Assembly: GCA_021186555.1 (NCBI GenBank)
Contig: JAJKFL010000002.1
Location: 9,795,001-9,859,000 of the forward strand
Source of the DNA: Reticulitermes speratus
Lineage: Eukaryota; Arthropoda; Insecta; Blattodea; Rhinotermitidae
Length of the DNA: 64,000 nt
Reading direction: 5' to 3'
A model generated the notes under the pieces. The model ran no database searches and had not been told where the DNA came from. It was given only the letters and a program-made list of their open reading frames with translations. Positions 11,733 through 22,871 of the stretch are shown in pieces. The position numbers and the translations under genes are program-made. The number at the start of each line of letters is the position of its first letter. Position 1 is the stretch's first letter.

Positions 11733-12720
11733 AGCCTTCAATTACGTAACCTTCATACAGCATTTCGTGAAAACCGGTAAGTTCAAAAGTTGTCAGGGGT
11801 TGTGACACGCTCAACGTGGCCTAATATTTTTGCACTTAAGAAAGAAATGCATGTGAAAAACTTTGATTCATACATTCCACGCTTTCTCATTGCATCCATG
11901 ATAAATCATTCCGTGCTTAGTAACCAATGCAGTTGAAATGAGACATCAAATAAACAAAGAGTCTCTCCATCCAACAGTACAGCCCCCATGAACATATGTA
12001 GATGACGACGACGACGCCCTCTTCCACTGCGCAACCGTGCTTAGTTAAACAAAACGTTCAGTCTATAAATTACGTAACAAGATTTGTGTAATTAACAAAA
12101 CCCTTACCCTGTATAAAGAGACATCAGCGGGTGGTCTATCAGGAGCAGTTTAACATTCGCAGTACAAAGGGTCTGCCCGTACATTTTAGCGTCCCTTTGT
12201 CAGTCCGACCCCGTGAGAAAGTTGATGTTTCTGTCGGCAGCCATTTAACTTAACGTGGATAGCAGCATCATCCCCCCCCCCCCCCCCCCGGCCCCAATTT
12301 TGTGAATAGTGATTGCCCTACGAAACCCAACTAGTGGTTTACGTTAGTCACAGAGCAACCGAGATTAAGTCTGCGTGTTAACTACTTTACTAGTGATTGG
12401 CCACTTCTTATACTGAGGCTTTGGAAAGAAGTCCCATGGATGGTGAGGATGATGGCGCTAACGGCTTCCCACTTTCTGCCTACTGTTGCGCACCTCTCCA
12501 GCCCTCTGGCCTATCTTAACCAGTCCAAGGTTTCGTTCCTAGCGACTGTTATCACGTACAGAATGGCTAGACAACCGCATGGGAATATAGAGAAGTAAGC
12601 TGGAGGAAGAACAGTTCGAGGGAGGTATGGAGGGTTTGATCCATGGGATTTCTTTCCGCCTCCACATTTAACAGCAGACGTTGAATGTGTTGGGAAAATA
12701 ATTATGAATGGTGAACAAGT
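11733..12720. other. intergenic; one 18-base C run, otherwise nothing recognised
   Basis: Non-repetitive, CpG-retaining DNA. A homopolymer of 18 C lies at 12272-12289, which may also be an assembly weak point. No gene is visible. Confidence 0.5.
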
Positions 12721-12721
12721 A

Positions 12722-12800
12722 ACTGGAAAAGACAACATAACGAGGAGCTTTATGATCTGTGCTTATCACCTAATATTCGGATGATCAAATCAATAAGTCG
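12722..12800 (+). mobile_element. short RTE-like LINE scrap
   Basis: AACGAGGAGCTTTATGATCTG and CACCTAATATTCGGATGATC match the ELYDLY..SPNIIRMI part of the RTE-like family at 10.4 kb. Heavily truncated. Confidence 0.6.
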
Positions 12801-13560
12801 ATAACTGCACACTGTCTCACTGTATTCCCATTTTTTCCCCCTCCAATGTCTGTCGAAGGCAGAATATCTGACGAACAGTTGGTTCTAACGTAGTAGTTCG
12901 TATTGATGACACCCAGTAACTTCTTCTACCGCACACTGGAAAATGTTAAACAAATATTAAATTCACGTGACAAGTTTTAGTGTGCATCTCAAAAATCATT
13001 CTAACTGAAGTCCTTTCAATACATTCGATTATGAAACATACGAACACAATGTCGCTATGTGCATGCACCTCGTGACATTTATGCATGATAACTGTTAATG
13101 AAGTATGTGTAACTTGTGTGCACTGAAATACCAAAGGGTGACGACTGTAGATTACGCAATAGCACGTCTCTTTGAGCGATAGGGGTGTGTTTCAAGAGAG
13201 GGGGGGCTCCCCACACTTGACACGTGACCCCTAGCCTCTCATATCACCTCTATTCTTCGTGGGCAAGTGGTTGTAATTAACGGAGGAGGGTCCTACGTCT
13301 GCATACGCGCGACTTGTATAAAGCAACAGAGACTAAAATGGACAATGCAAAACAGAATAACAAAAATTACAGTAGGGAGGAAGCTTTTTTTTTTCAATTA
13401 TTATCGAGATAAGTTTCTTCGCTAACGTTTGGAAGACCACTGTTGACTGTTTAATATGGAGGTTTGGAAATGTACTCATAGCTTATCAATACGTGTTTAA
13501 TTATCTCCGAAACCTGAACTAACTAAATCGGTGGAAGAGTCCTTTTTTTTTTCTTTCTTT
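12801..13560. other. intergenic, nothing recognised
   Basis: No convincing open frame or repeat end, only short A/T and G runs. Confidence 0.45.
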
Positions 13561-13561
13561 T

Positions 13562-14015
13562 TCGAGACGATAATACTTCTTCAACCAGTCAATAAATTCC
13601 CCTCATTTTATGGAACCCAAAAGTTGATTACCGTATTCCCAACAGCCGGCTACTTTTCTCTATCCTGAGCCAGATAAATCGAGTCCACGTCCCTCCATCT
13701 TGAAGATTCATTTTTAATATACTCCCATCGACGCCTAGGTCTTTCAAATGGTCTCTTTCCCCCAGGTTTCCCCATGAAAATCCTATATGCACCTCTCCTC
13801 TCTTCCATACATTCTACGTGGATCGCCCATCTCAGTCTCCTTGATTTGATCGCCCAAATAACATTTAGTGAGCAGTACAGATCATGAAGCTCCTCATTAT
13901 GCAGTCTCCTCCAGTGTCCTGTTACCTCGTCCTTCTTAGCCCCAAATATCTTCCTCATCGCCCTATTATTAAACACTCTCAGCCTGTGTTCCTTCTTAAA
14001 TGCGAGAGACTAACA
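13562..14015 (-). mobile_element. RTE-like LINE, 3' end
   Basis: The minus strand translates to AMRKIFGAKKDEVTGHWRRL, HNEELHDLYCSLN, AIKSRRLRWAIHVECM, MGKPGGKRPFERPRRRWEYI, DVDSIYLAQDREK. This is the C-terminal domain of the same family as at 10.4 kb. 5'-truncated and broken near the end. Confidence 0.85.
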
Positions 14016-14273
14016 TTAAGTCTTAGGGAAAAGTGTTTTGGACATAGAATATGGGTTTTGTCTTCTTCATAAAGTTCGTTCAAAATATTTTTCGCCCAGA
14101 CAAATATTTAACGATTTATGTTCGAGATGCCCACGGGAACGCGTGTAGGTCTTTGCGTAAAGTGTGTCCGATTTTAACTAAAAGTGGAATTTGTGTAAAT
14201 ATTTTACTGCAAATCGTCGTCAAATTTCATGAAAATCTCTTCTGCAATTCCAAATTCTTTCTTGCGTATGGAC

Positions 14274-14721
14274 CAGGCCTGTAAATCATGCGGCACGCAG
14301 AGCTTTGTGATGTGACCCCTTCACACTTTGAACAGTTTCAGAATTAGTAGATGATTTGAAATGATGGGTTATTATTCCACTTTCTCGCAAATCACTTAGC
14401 AATTGTAAAACTGTTCAGTTTTGGCATTTGTTAGTGATTTAAATTTTAGGGTCCAAAAAAATAAAAAAAAAACATGTTATTCTCTCAGTCAGTGTTTAAT
14501 TAACGTTTTGCAAGTACGAACTTAATATTTTTGTTGCGCAGTTCACACAATAATCCTGCAGAATTAAATAGAAGACGTGTTTCATGTCCTTGCGTTTTGA
14601 TACATTGAAAATTCTATAAACGAATGACAGCGAAGGAATGTGACATTATACGTTGTGGCCCAACATGTTAAGTTTGATTTTGGGTTTGGCCCGCAACCTG
14701 TTTTGATTTTGACAGGCCTTG
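14274..14721. mobile_element. candidate hAT-type MITE
   Basis: It starts CAGGCCTGTAAATCA and ends with the complement of CAAGGCCTGTCAAAATCA, about 450 bp apart, with GCGGC/GCGGGC-like sequence just inside each end. The flanking 8-mers agree only partly, so the boundaries are uncertain. No transposase is present. Confidence 0.4.
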
Positions 14722-15732
14722 TATAGATATGTGCTTCGCTGAGTTGGAAACCCCCTTAAATCCCGCACTTTGCTACGCGGTGTATCCATGTATTTCGCAC
14801 AACTCACAGAATAGACAGCGATTACTTAAGTAAACAGCTTTCACATGTTGGTGTTTGCAATGAATACGCAGTGTCTTTTACTTGCTTATGAATTGTATAT
14901 GTAAATATTAGGTGTAATTATCTTCATATAACAACACACACAGGTATCATATACTCCTCTATTCCCACCACTTCAAGGTAGAGCCTAAAATGTAATTGTT
15001 CGCTTAAATGTTTCCCCTTGACAATGCTTTAAAACTTCCACCCCTTGCAGGCTGTACGTTTCTATATGACAACGCACACTTAAATAAACGACATCATTTG
15101 AACCTTAAAATTCATTCATCATTGCAAGTGACATCAATAACAAATCAAGAATGTATTGCTTGGCCCCCATCTAGTTATGCTCTACCGTGAATGTATAATG
15201 GCGTTTATTTTAACAGTGGGTTTTAGAAGTTAGGGCATGCCGATTGTCACTTTTTTGATTCAGCTTTTAACTCCAACTTATTCGTCATCCTAGCATCAAC
15301 CCACGTGTTGTTTCTGCACACATTTATCAGTATCATTTAGCCTGTATAATCAGCAGAGCCTCAAAGACTTGTGTTACCCGTTCCCACACAATCAACCTCG
15401 CCTTATATGACTGCACACTGGTAATATCAAGTAACCGTAATAATGTACTTTCTTGTCCGTTTTGTTAGGTGCTGATCTTGCTTTCTGAGATTTTCCCAAA
15501 GCTTTTGCCGCGCTAGGCGACTGCCAAACTCTCCTAGTGATTTAGGCCGGCCCGCTATATATATAATGCACTAATTAATAAGATACCTAAAATTATACCT
15601 TACAATCACAACTGTAACCGAAAGAATTTCCGAGTAGCCTCTTTGAGAAATCCGAATTTTCGGTCATACTGATCCATAATAATGTCAACTTTACACACTA
15701 CCATAAACCGCGTCACAGATTTTGCAGAAATT
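14722..15732. other. intergenic, nothing recognised
   Basis: No gene, SINE head or terminal repeat seen. CpG content is ordinary. Confidence 0.45.
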
Positions 15733-15744
15733 CGATATGGGATA

Positions 15745-15981
15745 AGATCTGCGCTCTTCTGGGATATTACGTGGTGTCGCGTGGTAACTGTTCACCGACG
15801 TTTCGGGACAACGTATATCGGTCCCATCTTCAAGGGTCAAAATTCCAAGAAAACTTTTGACCCTTGAAGATGGGACCGATACGTTGTCCCGAAACGTCGG
15901 TAAACAATTACCATACGACGCCACGTAATATCCCAGAAAAGCCCAGATCTCATCAACATCGCGGCGGAAGCCTGAAATCAA
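15745..15981 (-). mobile_element. palindromic retroposon, family P1, 237 bp, with target duplication
   Basis: Two arms of about 90 bases face each other around a 12-base centre near 15843-15854. Each arm runs from AGATCT through CGGGATATTACG-like sequence and CGACGTTTCGGGACAACG to CCATCTTCAAGGGTCAAAA. One end carries an extra unpaired tail with GCTTCCGCCGCGATG (complement, 15951-15981). A 12-bp direct repeat CGATATGGGATA flanks it (15733-15744 and 15982-15993). The right arm contains TTGAAGA - TGGGAC..GTCCC - GAAAC GTCG GTA, close to a hammerhead core but without C at position 3. Short open frames here are artefacts. Confidence 0.85.
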
Positions 15982-16240
15982 CGATATGGGATACTTCCAC
16001 CAAAACTTTTCGGCCGTTCCGATTTTTAGACACATTAATCCATGACAAAGTATACTTTATATAAGTTGATAGACTGACATTTCCATGCATTGTGTCAGGG
16101 TAAACTGTCTCACAGGCTGTGCTGACATGCAGTATAGCAGACTCAAAGTAAAAGATGTCAGGCAAATCCGATTTTCAGTTCCACGATAAAGCCTTTATGT
16201 AAAGCCGTAAATGTAGTGTGCATGTAGCTCAAAAATCTTG

Positions 16241-16805
16241 CACAGATTTTGTTTAAATCTGATATGAGTAACTTCCACAGATTTTGTTTAAATCTGATAC
16301 GAGTAACTTCCACAGATTTTGTTTAAGTCTGATACGAGTAACTTCCACAGATTTTGTTTAAATCTGATACGAGTAACTTCCACAGATTTTGTTTAAATCT
16401 GATACGAGTAACTTCCACAGATTTTGTTTAAGTCTGATACGAGTAACTTCCACAGATTTTGTTTAAATCTGATACGAGTAACTTCCACAGATTTTGTTTA
16501 AATCTGATACGAGTAACTTCCACAGATTTTGTTTAAGTCTGATACGAGTAACTTCCACAGATTTTGTTTAAATCTGATACGAGTAACTTCCACAGATTTT
16601 GTTTAAATCTGATACGAGTAACTTCCACAGATTTTGTTTAAATCTGATACGAGTAACTTCCACAGATTTTGTTTAAGTCTGATACGAGTAACTTCCACAG
16701 ATTTTGTTTAAATCTGATACGAGTAACTTCCACAGATTTTGTTTAAATCTGATACGAGTAACTTCCACAGATTTTGTTTAAATCTGATACGAGTAACTTC
16801 CACAG
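16241..16805. repeat. 35-bp satellite, 16 complete copies
   Basis: The unit begins CACAGATTTTGTTTAAATCT and continues GATACGAGTAACTTC. It repeats exactly every 35 bases from 16241 to 16800, plus a CACAG remnant. Copies are nearly identical. Copies 3, 6, 9 and 13 carry AAGTCT instead of AAATCT, and copy 1 has ATATG for ATACG. Each unit contains the inverted repeat CAGATTT / AAATCTG around a 5-base centre. There is no coding potential. Confidence 0.97.
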
Positions 16806-16965
16806 TTATGTTTCATTATTCCCGTCCTTACGTAAGCTTCAAAGAACGCCTTTCACAATTTTGTGTACTACATTATGGATCACACGTCTTGTGATCTCTA
16901 TTATATATATGTGTCTGCCTTCAAGGGGTTTTGATTAGCAGACCCCGTCATATTCAGTATTTTCT

Positions 16966-17476
16966 CGAGGCAGAGTATAAAGAAGAAAATTCGGTGCTGG
17001 TTGGATAAACAGCACATGACACTGTGGCAGGGACTTGCTGGCACTCAGAGACAGGCTCGAGAGTTGATCTCGGGCCCTCGTATTGCCGCTAAGACCAGGC
17101 TGCTGTCCTTTAATAGGACGCAATCCAGGGTAGTTATTGGCCTTCTTACTGGACATAACACCTTGAGAAGACGCCTTCACATTATGGGACCGAGCGTCAG
17201 TCCCTTGTGTAGGAGGTGCGGAGCAGAGGATGAGACCTCAGCTGACGTCTTGTGTGAGTGTGAAGCTTTGGCGACACACAGACACACTTGTCTGGGTTCC
17301 TTCTTTTTGAACCCTGAGGATGTCAGAGAACTAAGCCTGGGGGCGATCTGTTACTTTATTAAAAGGACAGGGCTCTCATGACTTGGACTTTAGTTAAAGG
17401 GCACAAAGGGCTTGTTAAAGGCCTACGTGCATCGGGACCGCAAGGGCTTGACCCATTATTTAATCATACTCATACT
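16966..17476 (+). mobile_element. RNase-H-bearing LINE (I/R1/Jockey-group), 3' end with 17-bp target duplication
   Basis: The frame 17001-17381 gives the RNase H/C-terminal part: MTLWQGLAGTQRQARELI, TRLLSFNRTQSRVVIGLLTG, then a knuckle-like cluster SPLCRRCGAEDETSADVLCE and LGSFFLNPEDVRELSLGAI. A short 3' UTR and a (TCATAC)n tail follow. The duplication CATATTCAGTATTTTCT lies at 16949-16965 and 17477-17493. The perfect 17-bp repeat and long open frame indicate a recent 5'-truncated insertion. Related copies are at 21.7 and 34.7 kb. Confidence 0.93.
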
Positions 17477-17704
17477 CATATTCAGTATTTTCTAGGAACA
17501 ACATAAAACTCTGTGTTCTTTTGACAGTTTGAAGCACGAAATTAATTTAAGTAATATTTAAATATTTAGCTGTTATCTCCTCACAAGAAATGTTATAAAA
17601 ACTGATTAGTGCTGTTTAAGGAAATCACTGCTGCTCGTTTATTAATTGTACAAAACACGCAACTCTGTGGGCACAATGTAGATCTTTGTAATGTTAAAGC
17701 AGGC

Positions 17705-18010
17705 TTTACATTGTATTTACCGTGCATCTTGTCACAATTGAAATTGTTTATTTTCATACCAACTTATGCACATTGACTTATAAAATTTTAATTATTCTAC
17801 CCCTATACGTATTTCGGCGTTTCAAAACGCCATCTTCACGGGGTCGTAGAGTTTACAAGCATAGACCATACAATCATAAATACGTTGTTACATCCGTGTA
17901 TATACTGAGTGACACATTAAATAACAGTCTGTTATTGTCAAACTTCATATAGTATTGTGTAATACTAAAATATTATTAAAATGGTGTTAAAATTGTTAAG
18001 AATGGTTAAT
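17705..18010 (-). mobile_element. hammerhead-bearing retroposon, family P2, about 306 bp
   Basis: Bounded by the 13-bp direct repeat TGTTAAAGCAGGC (17692-17704 and 18011-18023). On the minus strand it contains a hammerhead-like module at 17843-17800, described separately. Unlike its relatives at 37 and 48 kb it has no long second arm. No coding sequence. Confidence 0.7.
17800..17843 (-). ncRNA. hammerhead-ribozyme-like motif (core changed at position 3)
   Basis: On the minus strand: stem I CCCC, core GTGAAGA, stem II GGCGTTT TG AAACGCC, GAAAT, ACGT, ATA, then stem I return GGGG. Stems I, II and III can all form; stem III is the self-complementary AUACGUAU. The core has G where an active hammerhead has C3, so this copy is probably inactive. 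Stem sequences differ from the 37-kb copy in a compensating way. Confidence 0.6.
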
Positions 18011-18023
18011 TGTTAAAGCAGGC

Positions 18024-18470
18024 GTTACTTGTAGTAAGTCCCTATTATTATTCTTTAAAACAGTTAATCCTAGCCGCAGTTTACAAATAGTTTACTAGTA
18101 GACCACAGACGTTGTGTTTCATTCACTTCTCATTTACGTGTCTAGCACTTTTTTCCCACTGCTGCAGACTACTGAATGTACCAATTAGCCGCATCTGCCG
18201 CCTCAGATGTTTATCCCGTAGCCTGATCTAGACCCACACTAGCGCTCTTTGGGGTGCATGATGACTGAGTGATCTTTATCTATAACATCACATCACAGGA
18301 TTTTGATGCGGGTTGCTTCTGGTTGACGGGCGGCGTGCGTCTGACTCTCCACATGACGTCACATACCCAGAATTGACCACCATTACCACCAGCATCATTA
18401 ACAACAGCGTGAGAAACGGAACCCACGTAGCAGCAGCTCACTGCCAGACCTGTGGGCGACGTAAACCCCT
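18024..18470. other. intergenic, nothing recognised
   Basis: One 89-codon + strand frame (18313-18582) overlaps the SINE that follows. It has no recognisable domain. Confidence 0.4.
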
Positions 18471-18479
18471 GACGTCTGT

Positions 18480-18746
18480 CAAAGGGCTGCGCGACCTATT
18501 TTGTAACTTAACGTCCTGGGGGAGTACTACCTATCTGGGAGGTCCAGAGTTCGAATCTCGGCCTGCAGGCCGGCTATCATGACTGAGGGTTTCGTGGTTT
18601 TATTTAGTGGCTCCAGACAAATGTCAGGAGAGTATCTCAAATTGGGGCACGAATAATTCCTGTAATATTCTCTACAATTCAGTATTCACTAAACCCATAG
18701 CAGTCAACGTCATATATGCTGATATACTGACAGCGTTGTTAAACCG

Positions 18747-18777
<31 letters not shown>

Positions 18778-18780
18778 ATT
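18480..18780 (+). mobile_element. tRNA-derived SINE with (TAAA)n tail
   Basis: B box GAGTTCGAATCTC at about 18550. Then a central domain GACTGAGGGTTTCGTGGTTT with CAGACAAATGTCAGGAGAGT, shared in worn form with the SINEs at 43.4 and 50.3 kb. The tail is TAAATAAATAAA at 18748-18778. The head 5' boundary is unclear. Confidence 0.75.
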
Positions 18781-18839
18781 TTAAGTACGTAAATTAGAGC
18801 CAGCAAACGGATGGAGCAGGCAAGTACCCAAAGATTTCA

Positions 18840-19085
18840 GGCTTCCGCCGCGATGTTGATGAGATCTGCGCTCTTCTGCGATATTACGTACGGTCGAGTG
18901 GTAATCATTTACCGACGATTCGGGACAACCTATCGTCCCATCTTCAAGGGTCAAGAAGTCCAGGAAGAAAAGGTATTTTCTTTTCTTCTTGGACTTCTTG
19001 ACCCTTGAAGATGGGATCGATAGGTTGTCCCGAAACGTCGGTAAATGATTACCACGCGACGCTGTGTAATATCCCAGAAGAGCGC
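18840..19085 (+). mobile_element. palindromic retroposon, family P1
   Basis: Same layout as the element at 15.7 kb but on the + strand. The unpaired head GCTTCCGCCGCGATGTTGATG is followed by a left arm with CGACGATTCGGGACAACC and by a right arm with TTGAAGATGGGATCGATAGG and CCCGAAACGTCGGTAA. The arms meet at the GAAAAGGTATTTTCTTTTC centre. Flanked by AGATTTCA (18832-18839, 19086-19093). No gene: the 131-codon minus-strand frame follows the palindrome. Confidence 0.82.
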
Positions 19086-19419
19086 AGATTTCAAGTACCG
19101 AAAGAAAGCCTTCCATTACCGCCCTACAAGAAGAAAAATCTCGGGTAGACCGCGTACAAGATGGAAATGAAGGCAAAACAGGACGAAAGGTCTAAGCCTG
19201 GCAGAAAGAAGTGGGTGAAGAAAAAGAAGGTGTCGTTATTTGCTGCACTCTCGTGTTAGAAGTAAGCGCAGTAAATTACAAAAGTAGATACTGTAAGGCC
19301 TATTATGCAAGTCTAAAATTTAATTTGATAAAATACGTTTGGAAGTATCGGAAACACAAGGGCGAATCTCATTAAGTATTAATCGTTATCATTATCATCA
19401 TCATCATATTCTTTTTCCT

Positions 19420-19680
19420 ACGGCTCTTCAGCCCTTTTCCTGGCCACGGCCTCCTCTGCTTTCTTCCTCCAGTCACTCCTGTGTCTCCGCTGCACGCCAA
19501 TCTTTCGCATTCAGCAATTTGGCAGCATTGTTCCGCACTTCGTCTTTCCATCTATTTCTCTGTGTTCCATCAGGCTTCTTCCTCCGGGACTTCTTTCCAG
19601 AATTCTTTTTTGGATTTTATCGTCGAGCATTCTTGCTACATGCCCAATCCACTGTAATCTTTTAACGTGCACTTACGTTA
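19420..19680 (-). mobile_element. LINE C-terminal fragment (RTE-like, second family)
   Basis: The minus strand translates to VKRLQWIGHVARMLDDKIQK, RILERSPGGRSLMEHREIDG, then after one stop MRKIGVQRRHRSDWRKKAEE. This is the RL-W-GHV-RM ... WRKKA layout found at the C-terminus of RTE-type reverse transcriptases. 5'-truncated, one stop. Confidence 0.7.
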
Positions 19681-19756
19681 TCACGTCAGTGTCTTTATAC
19701 AGTATGTACAATTCTTCGTTTCACCGTATTTTCCACACGCCATTAACTTTTTTTTT

Positions 19757-20013
19757 CCTATGGCGCAACAGCCCCTTTTCGGGTGCCTGGGCCTCCTCAT
19801 TTCGAGGTTTCACGATCACACTCAGACACACCACACTCGGTAGGACTCCTCTGGACGAGTGACCAGCCCGTCGCAGAGACCTCTACCTGACAAAACACAT
19901 AACACTCACAAGAGACAGACATCCATGCCACCGGTGGAATTCGAACCCACGATCCCAGTAAGCGAGCGGCCTCAGACACACGCCTTAGACCTCACGGCCA
20001 CTGGGATCGGTGC
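19757..20013 (-). mobile_element. tRNA-derived SINE
   Basis: Minus strand: CCGATCCCAGTGGCCGTGAG for the head start and GGGTTCGAATTCC for the B box, then a non-coding body ending near GGCGCAACAG (complement). Neighbouring LINE and SINE ends share the TTTTTCCTAYGGCGCAACAGCC-type 3' sequence (here 19752-19775), hinting at LINE-assisted mobilisation. Confidence 0.75.
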
Positions 20014-20509
20014 CATTAACTTTTACTGGTCCAAATATTCTCCGTAGGATTTGTAGTTAATTTTATTCGCATGACCTCAAACACGAAAAACAAAATATAT
20101 AAATTCTCAATGCTTCAGATCTTGCAATAAGAAAGTCACAACTAGGCCTGTCTCCTTTCCTCAGCTGTCCAATAGGCTACCCACAAGAGTCGTGTTTCAT
20201 TACGTCACACTTCCTCATTAACTCGACAGCAGCATAGCCATACGACGATGTGTCAAATAATACGAAAAAAAAAGAAAGATACAGAAAGCATTATACGACT
20301 CCCTGCTATGAACAATGTTGCCAACTTTAGTAATCCCACGGTGTATGTTAACAAAAATATCCCTACTTCTAAAAACAGAACACATTCTTGTGCCAAAAAA
20401 AAAAACCACTCGAATGAAAACTATCAAGCCAATTAAGCGATTCCTCCACCATTCCATAAAAAGAAGGTGATGTAAAAAGTTAGACTAACACTTCTTGACA
20501 ATCTAGCAG

Positions 20510-20950
20510 CCTCTTATTACTCGCTTTCTACAGAACTGAAGCTTCATTTCCGTGTTCACAAGAGCTTGCCATTGGAGCACATGAAACCAGCCCACATCCT
20601 CACAATCGTACTTGCGTAAAGTCTATGTTAATATCAAATTCTGGTCTATTACTAAGCCCCTCACCCGCCACAAGTGGTCTTTTCCCTGTAGATTTTCTCT
20701 AAAAAATTAGTACGAATTGCCCTTTCTACCATGCGTGCTACATGCACTGCCCACATTATTAGATTACCTAATAATGTTGATGTGGTAGAATTTACGTTAC
20801 TCTTTAGTATGCAATTCTCTCCAGCTGTTTATTGCTTTTTCTGTTTAGGTCCAAATGTTTTCCTCTGTAACATAATCTCAATCACCCTCAATCTATGCTC
20901 TTCCCGTAGGGTAAGAGACTTAAGTTTCACGCTCATACAAAACAAATGTA
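20510..20950 (-). mobile_element. decayed RTE-like LINE fragment
   Basis: Minus-strand pieces such as LWAVHVARMVERAIRT followed by EKIYREKTTCGG match the GHVARM ... GKRP segment of RTE-type C-termini. Many stops; an old copy. Confidence 0.5.
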
Positions 20951-21431
20951 AAATTACAGTTGTTAATATTTTATTCGTTACGCTCTTAGACAGGGGACAG
21001 ACAGTCCACAGATTTCGAACGCAATGGTATCAGTAAAGGGAGAGTTTATCCTTTACATGACTATTTATTATGGTGTCACCCACACAGGAAATAGCATCAT
21101 GTTTCGGCAGAAAACATTCAGACCATAATCGGATCAATCCTTCATATAAAAGTGTAAATAGTCTATCTTGCCGGACATTCCAATACAGTAGTGCGTCGAT
21201 TATCCGAACTAATTGGGACCGAAGAAGTTCGGTTAATCAAATTATTCGGATATTCAAACATGCATGAGAATGCCCAATTTATACGAAACAAAGTGTAATC
21301 ACAACTAAATTAGTGTACACAAGGTTATATGTTTAAGCATTTAGTATTCTGAAATACGAAATATTATCATCAAATGATTTAGGAAATGGTCTGTAAATGA
21401 TAACCAGCAAATATTGAAATAATGATGCATA

Positions 21432-21686
21432 AAAAAGTAAAGTTTACCCTAGAACAGGCCATGAAGGCCCAGAGGGGGAGTAGAGGTATAGCTTTACTCT
21501 TTCTTTAACCTCGGCGCTAGATGGGGGGGTGGGTGGTCAACGCCACGCCCCGGCCGCTTTACAAGAGGCTGGATGGGCAGGGCCGGTCTGGACGGGTGCG
21601 AAAAATCTCGCCCCCACCAGGATTCGATCCCCGGACCCTGAAGCCCATAGCAAGTCGCTATAACCGACTGAGCTATTCCGGCCCAC
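21432..21686 (-). mobile_element. tRNA-derived SINE (family A), nested, with 14-bp target duplication
   Basis: Minus strand: GGGCCGGAATAGCTCAGTCG, B box GGGGATCGAATCC, body GCACCCGTCCAGACCGGCCC, 3' end GGCCTTCATGGCCTGTTCTA. The duplication AATAATGATGCATA lies at 21418-21431 and 21687-21700. Same family as the copy at 11.4 kb. Confidence 0.93.
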
Positions 21687-21739
21687 AATAATGATGCATA
21701 CTAAATGTATTTTGCGTTAACTTTTATTTTACCGGCGGT

Positions 21740-22208
21740 ACAAACAGCACTTGACAATGTGACAGGGACTAGCTGGCACTCAGAGACAGGCTCGAGAGTT
21801 GATCTCGGGCCCCTGTATTGCCATTAGGACCAGACTGCTGTCCTTTAGTAGGACACAATCCAGAGTGATTACTGGCCTGCTCACTGGACATAGCACTTTG
21901 AGAAGACGCCTCTACATAATGGGACTGAGTGACAGTCCCTTATGTAGGAAATGCGGAGCAGAGGAAGAGACCTCAGCTGATGTTCTGTGCGAATGTGAAG
22001 CTTTGGCGACACATAGACACAGTCATTTGGGTTCTTTCTTTCTGAACCCTGAAGACATCAAAGAACTAGGTCTAGGGGCGATCTGGACCTTTATTGTAAG
22101 GACAGGGCTCCTGACTTAGATTTGGTTAAGGGGCACAAAGGGCCTGTTAAAAGGCCTACGTGCATTGGGACCATGAGGGCCCGACCCCATACTTCTATTC
22201 TATTCTAC
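21740..22208 (+). mobile_element. RNase-H-bearing LINE 3' end, nested, with target duplication
   Basis: The frame 21799-22119 gives TRLLSFSRTQSRVITGLLTG, SPLCRKCGAEEETSADVLCE and LGSFFLNPEDIKELGLGAIW, as at 17.0 kb. The tail is (TTCTA)n. The 10-bp duplication TACCGGCGGT lies at 21730-21739 and 22209-22218. Confidence 0.92.
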
Positions 22209-22637
22209 TACCGGCGGTGGTTTTGGATGATTGACGTTCTGATAATCGACGCTCTAATGTACTTGTATTTTTTTTTTATAAAGAACTGACGCGGTGATAG
22301 TCTGAGTGTTTTCTTCCGAAATTCTTTGCCATTCCTTCGTAACTGATACTGCAATGAACAGTTGCGTAAGGCATAACTTGTCTTTATACACAGCATAGCA
22401 CGAAAATTAATCGTGTGGGTCATTATCCGAATTTAATCAGCTCTTAATTTCTTCTCGGCAATAACTTTGATTTGTTACGTTTCGTTCTTAATTTTTTTTT
22501 TTGAAATTCGTCACATTCGTACGGAATCTATTATGCCTTCCTACATAGAGGTTGTGTCCTGCATTCTTATGAGGCAGGAAACAGGCAGCTGCTGCAGTGC
22601 CTCCGCGCTTTTATCTTTACCGACTTTCTTATTCTTG

Positions 22638-22871
22638 ATTTCAGGCTTCCAGCCGCGATGTTGATGTAATCTGTGGTCTTTTGGGTAATTACACGGCGTC
22701 GTGTGGTAATTATTTACCGACGTTTCGGGACAACGTGTCGGTCCCATCTTCATGGGTCAAGATTCCGAGATCTCGGAATCTTGACCCATGAAGATGGGAC
22801 CGACACGTTGTCCCGAAACGTCGGTAAATAATTACCACACGACGCCGTGTAATTACCCAAAAGATCACAGA
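22638..22871 (+). mobile_element. palindromic retroposon, family P1, 234 bp, with 13-bp target duplication
   Basis: Head CAGGCTTCCAGCCGCGATG, then two arms of about 95 bases meeting at GATTCCGAGATCTCGGAATC. The right arm reads ATGAAGA - TGGGAC..GTCCC - GAAAC GTCG GTA. The duplication TTTCTTATTCTTG lies at 22625-22637 and 22872-22884. The arms differ at very few positions, so the copy is young. Confidence 0.88.

Larger units (their letters stand above)
21186..22259. mobile_element. pogo/Tigger-like MITE carrying nested SINE and LINE insertions
   Basis: Left end CAGTAGTGCGTCGATTATCC and right end, complemented, CATTAGAGCGTCGATTATC. TA duplications lie at 21184-21185 and 22260-22261. The TCGATTATCCGAA-type end is typical of pogo/Tigger elements. 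It is interrupted by a SINE (21432-21686) and a LINE tail (21740-22208), each with its own target duplication, so it is the oldest of the three. No transposase remains. Confidence 0.82.

Noticed and set aside
15691-16165. genes on both strands of the palindrome at 15.7 kb
   Set aside because: Mirrored frames (61, 66, 114 and 70 codons) arise from an inverted repeat. The same reasoning applies at 18.8-19.2 and 22.5-22.9 kb.
16241-16805. CRISPR-like array (35-bp repeats with internal dyad)
   Set aside because: Units abut with no unique spacers, and the surrounding DNA is clearly insect. It is a satellite.
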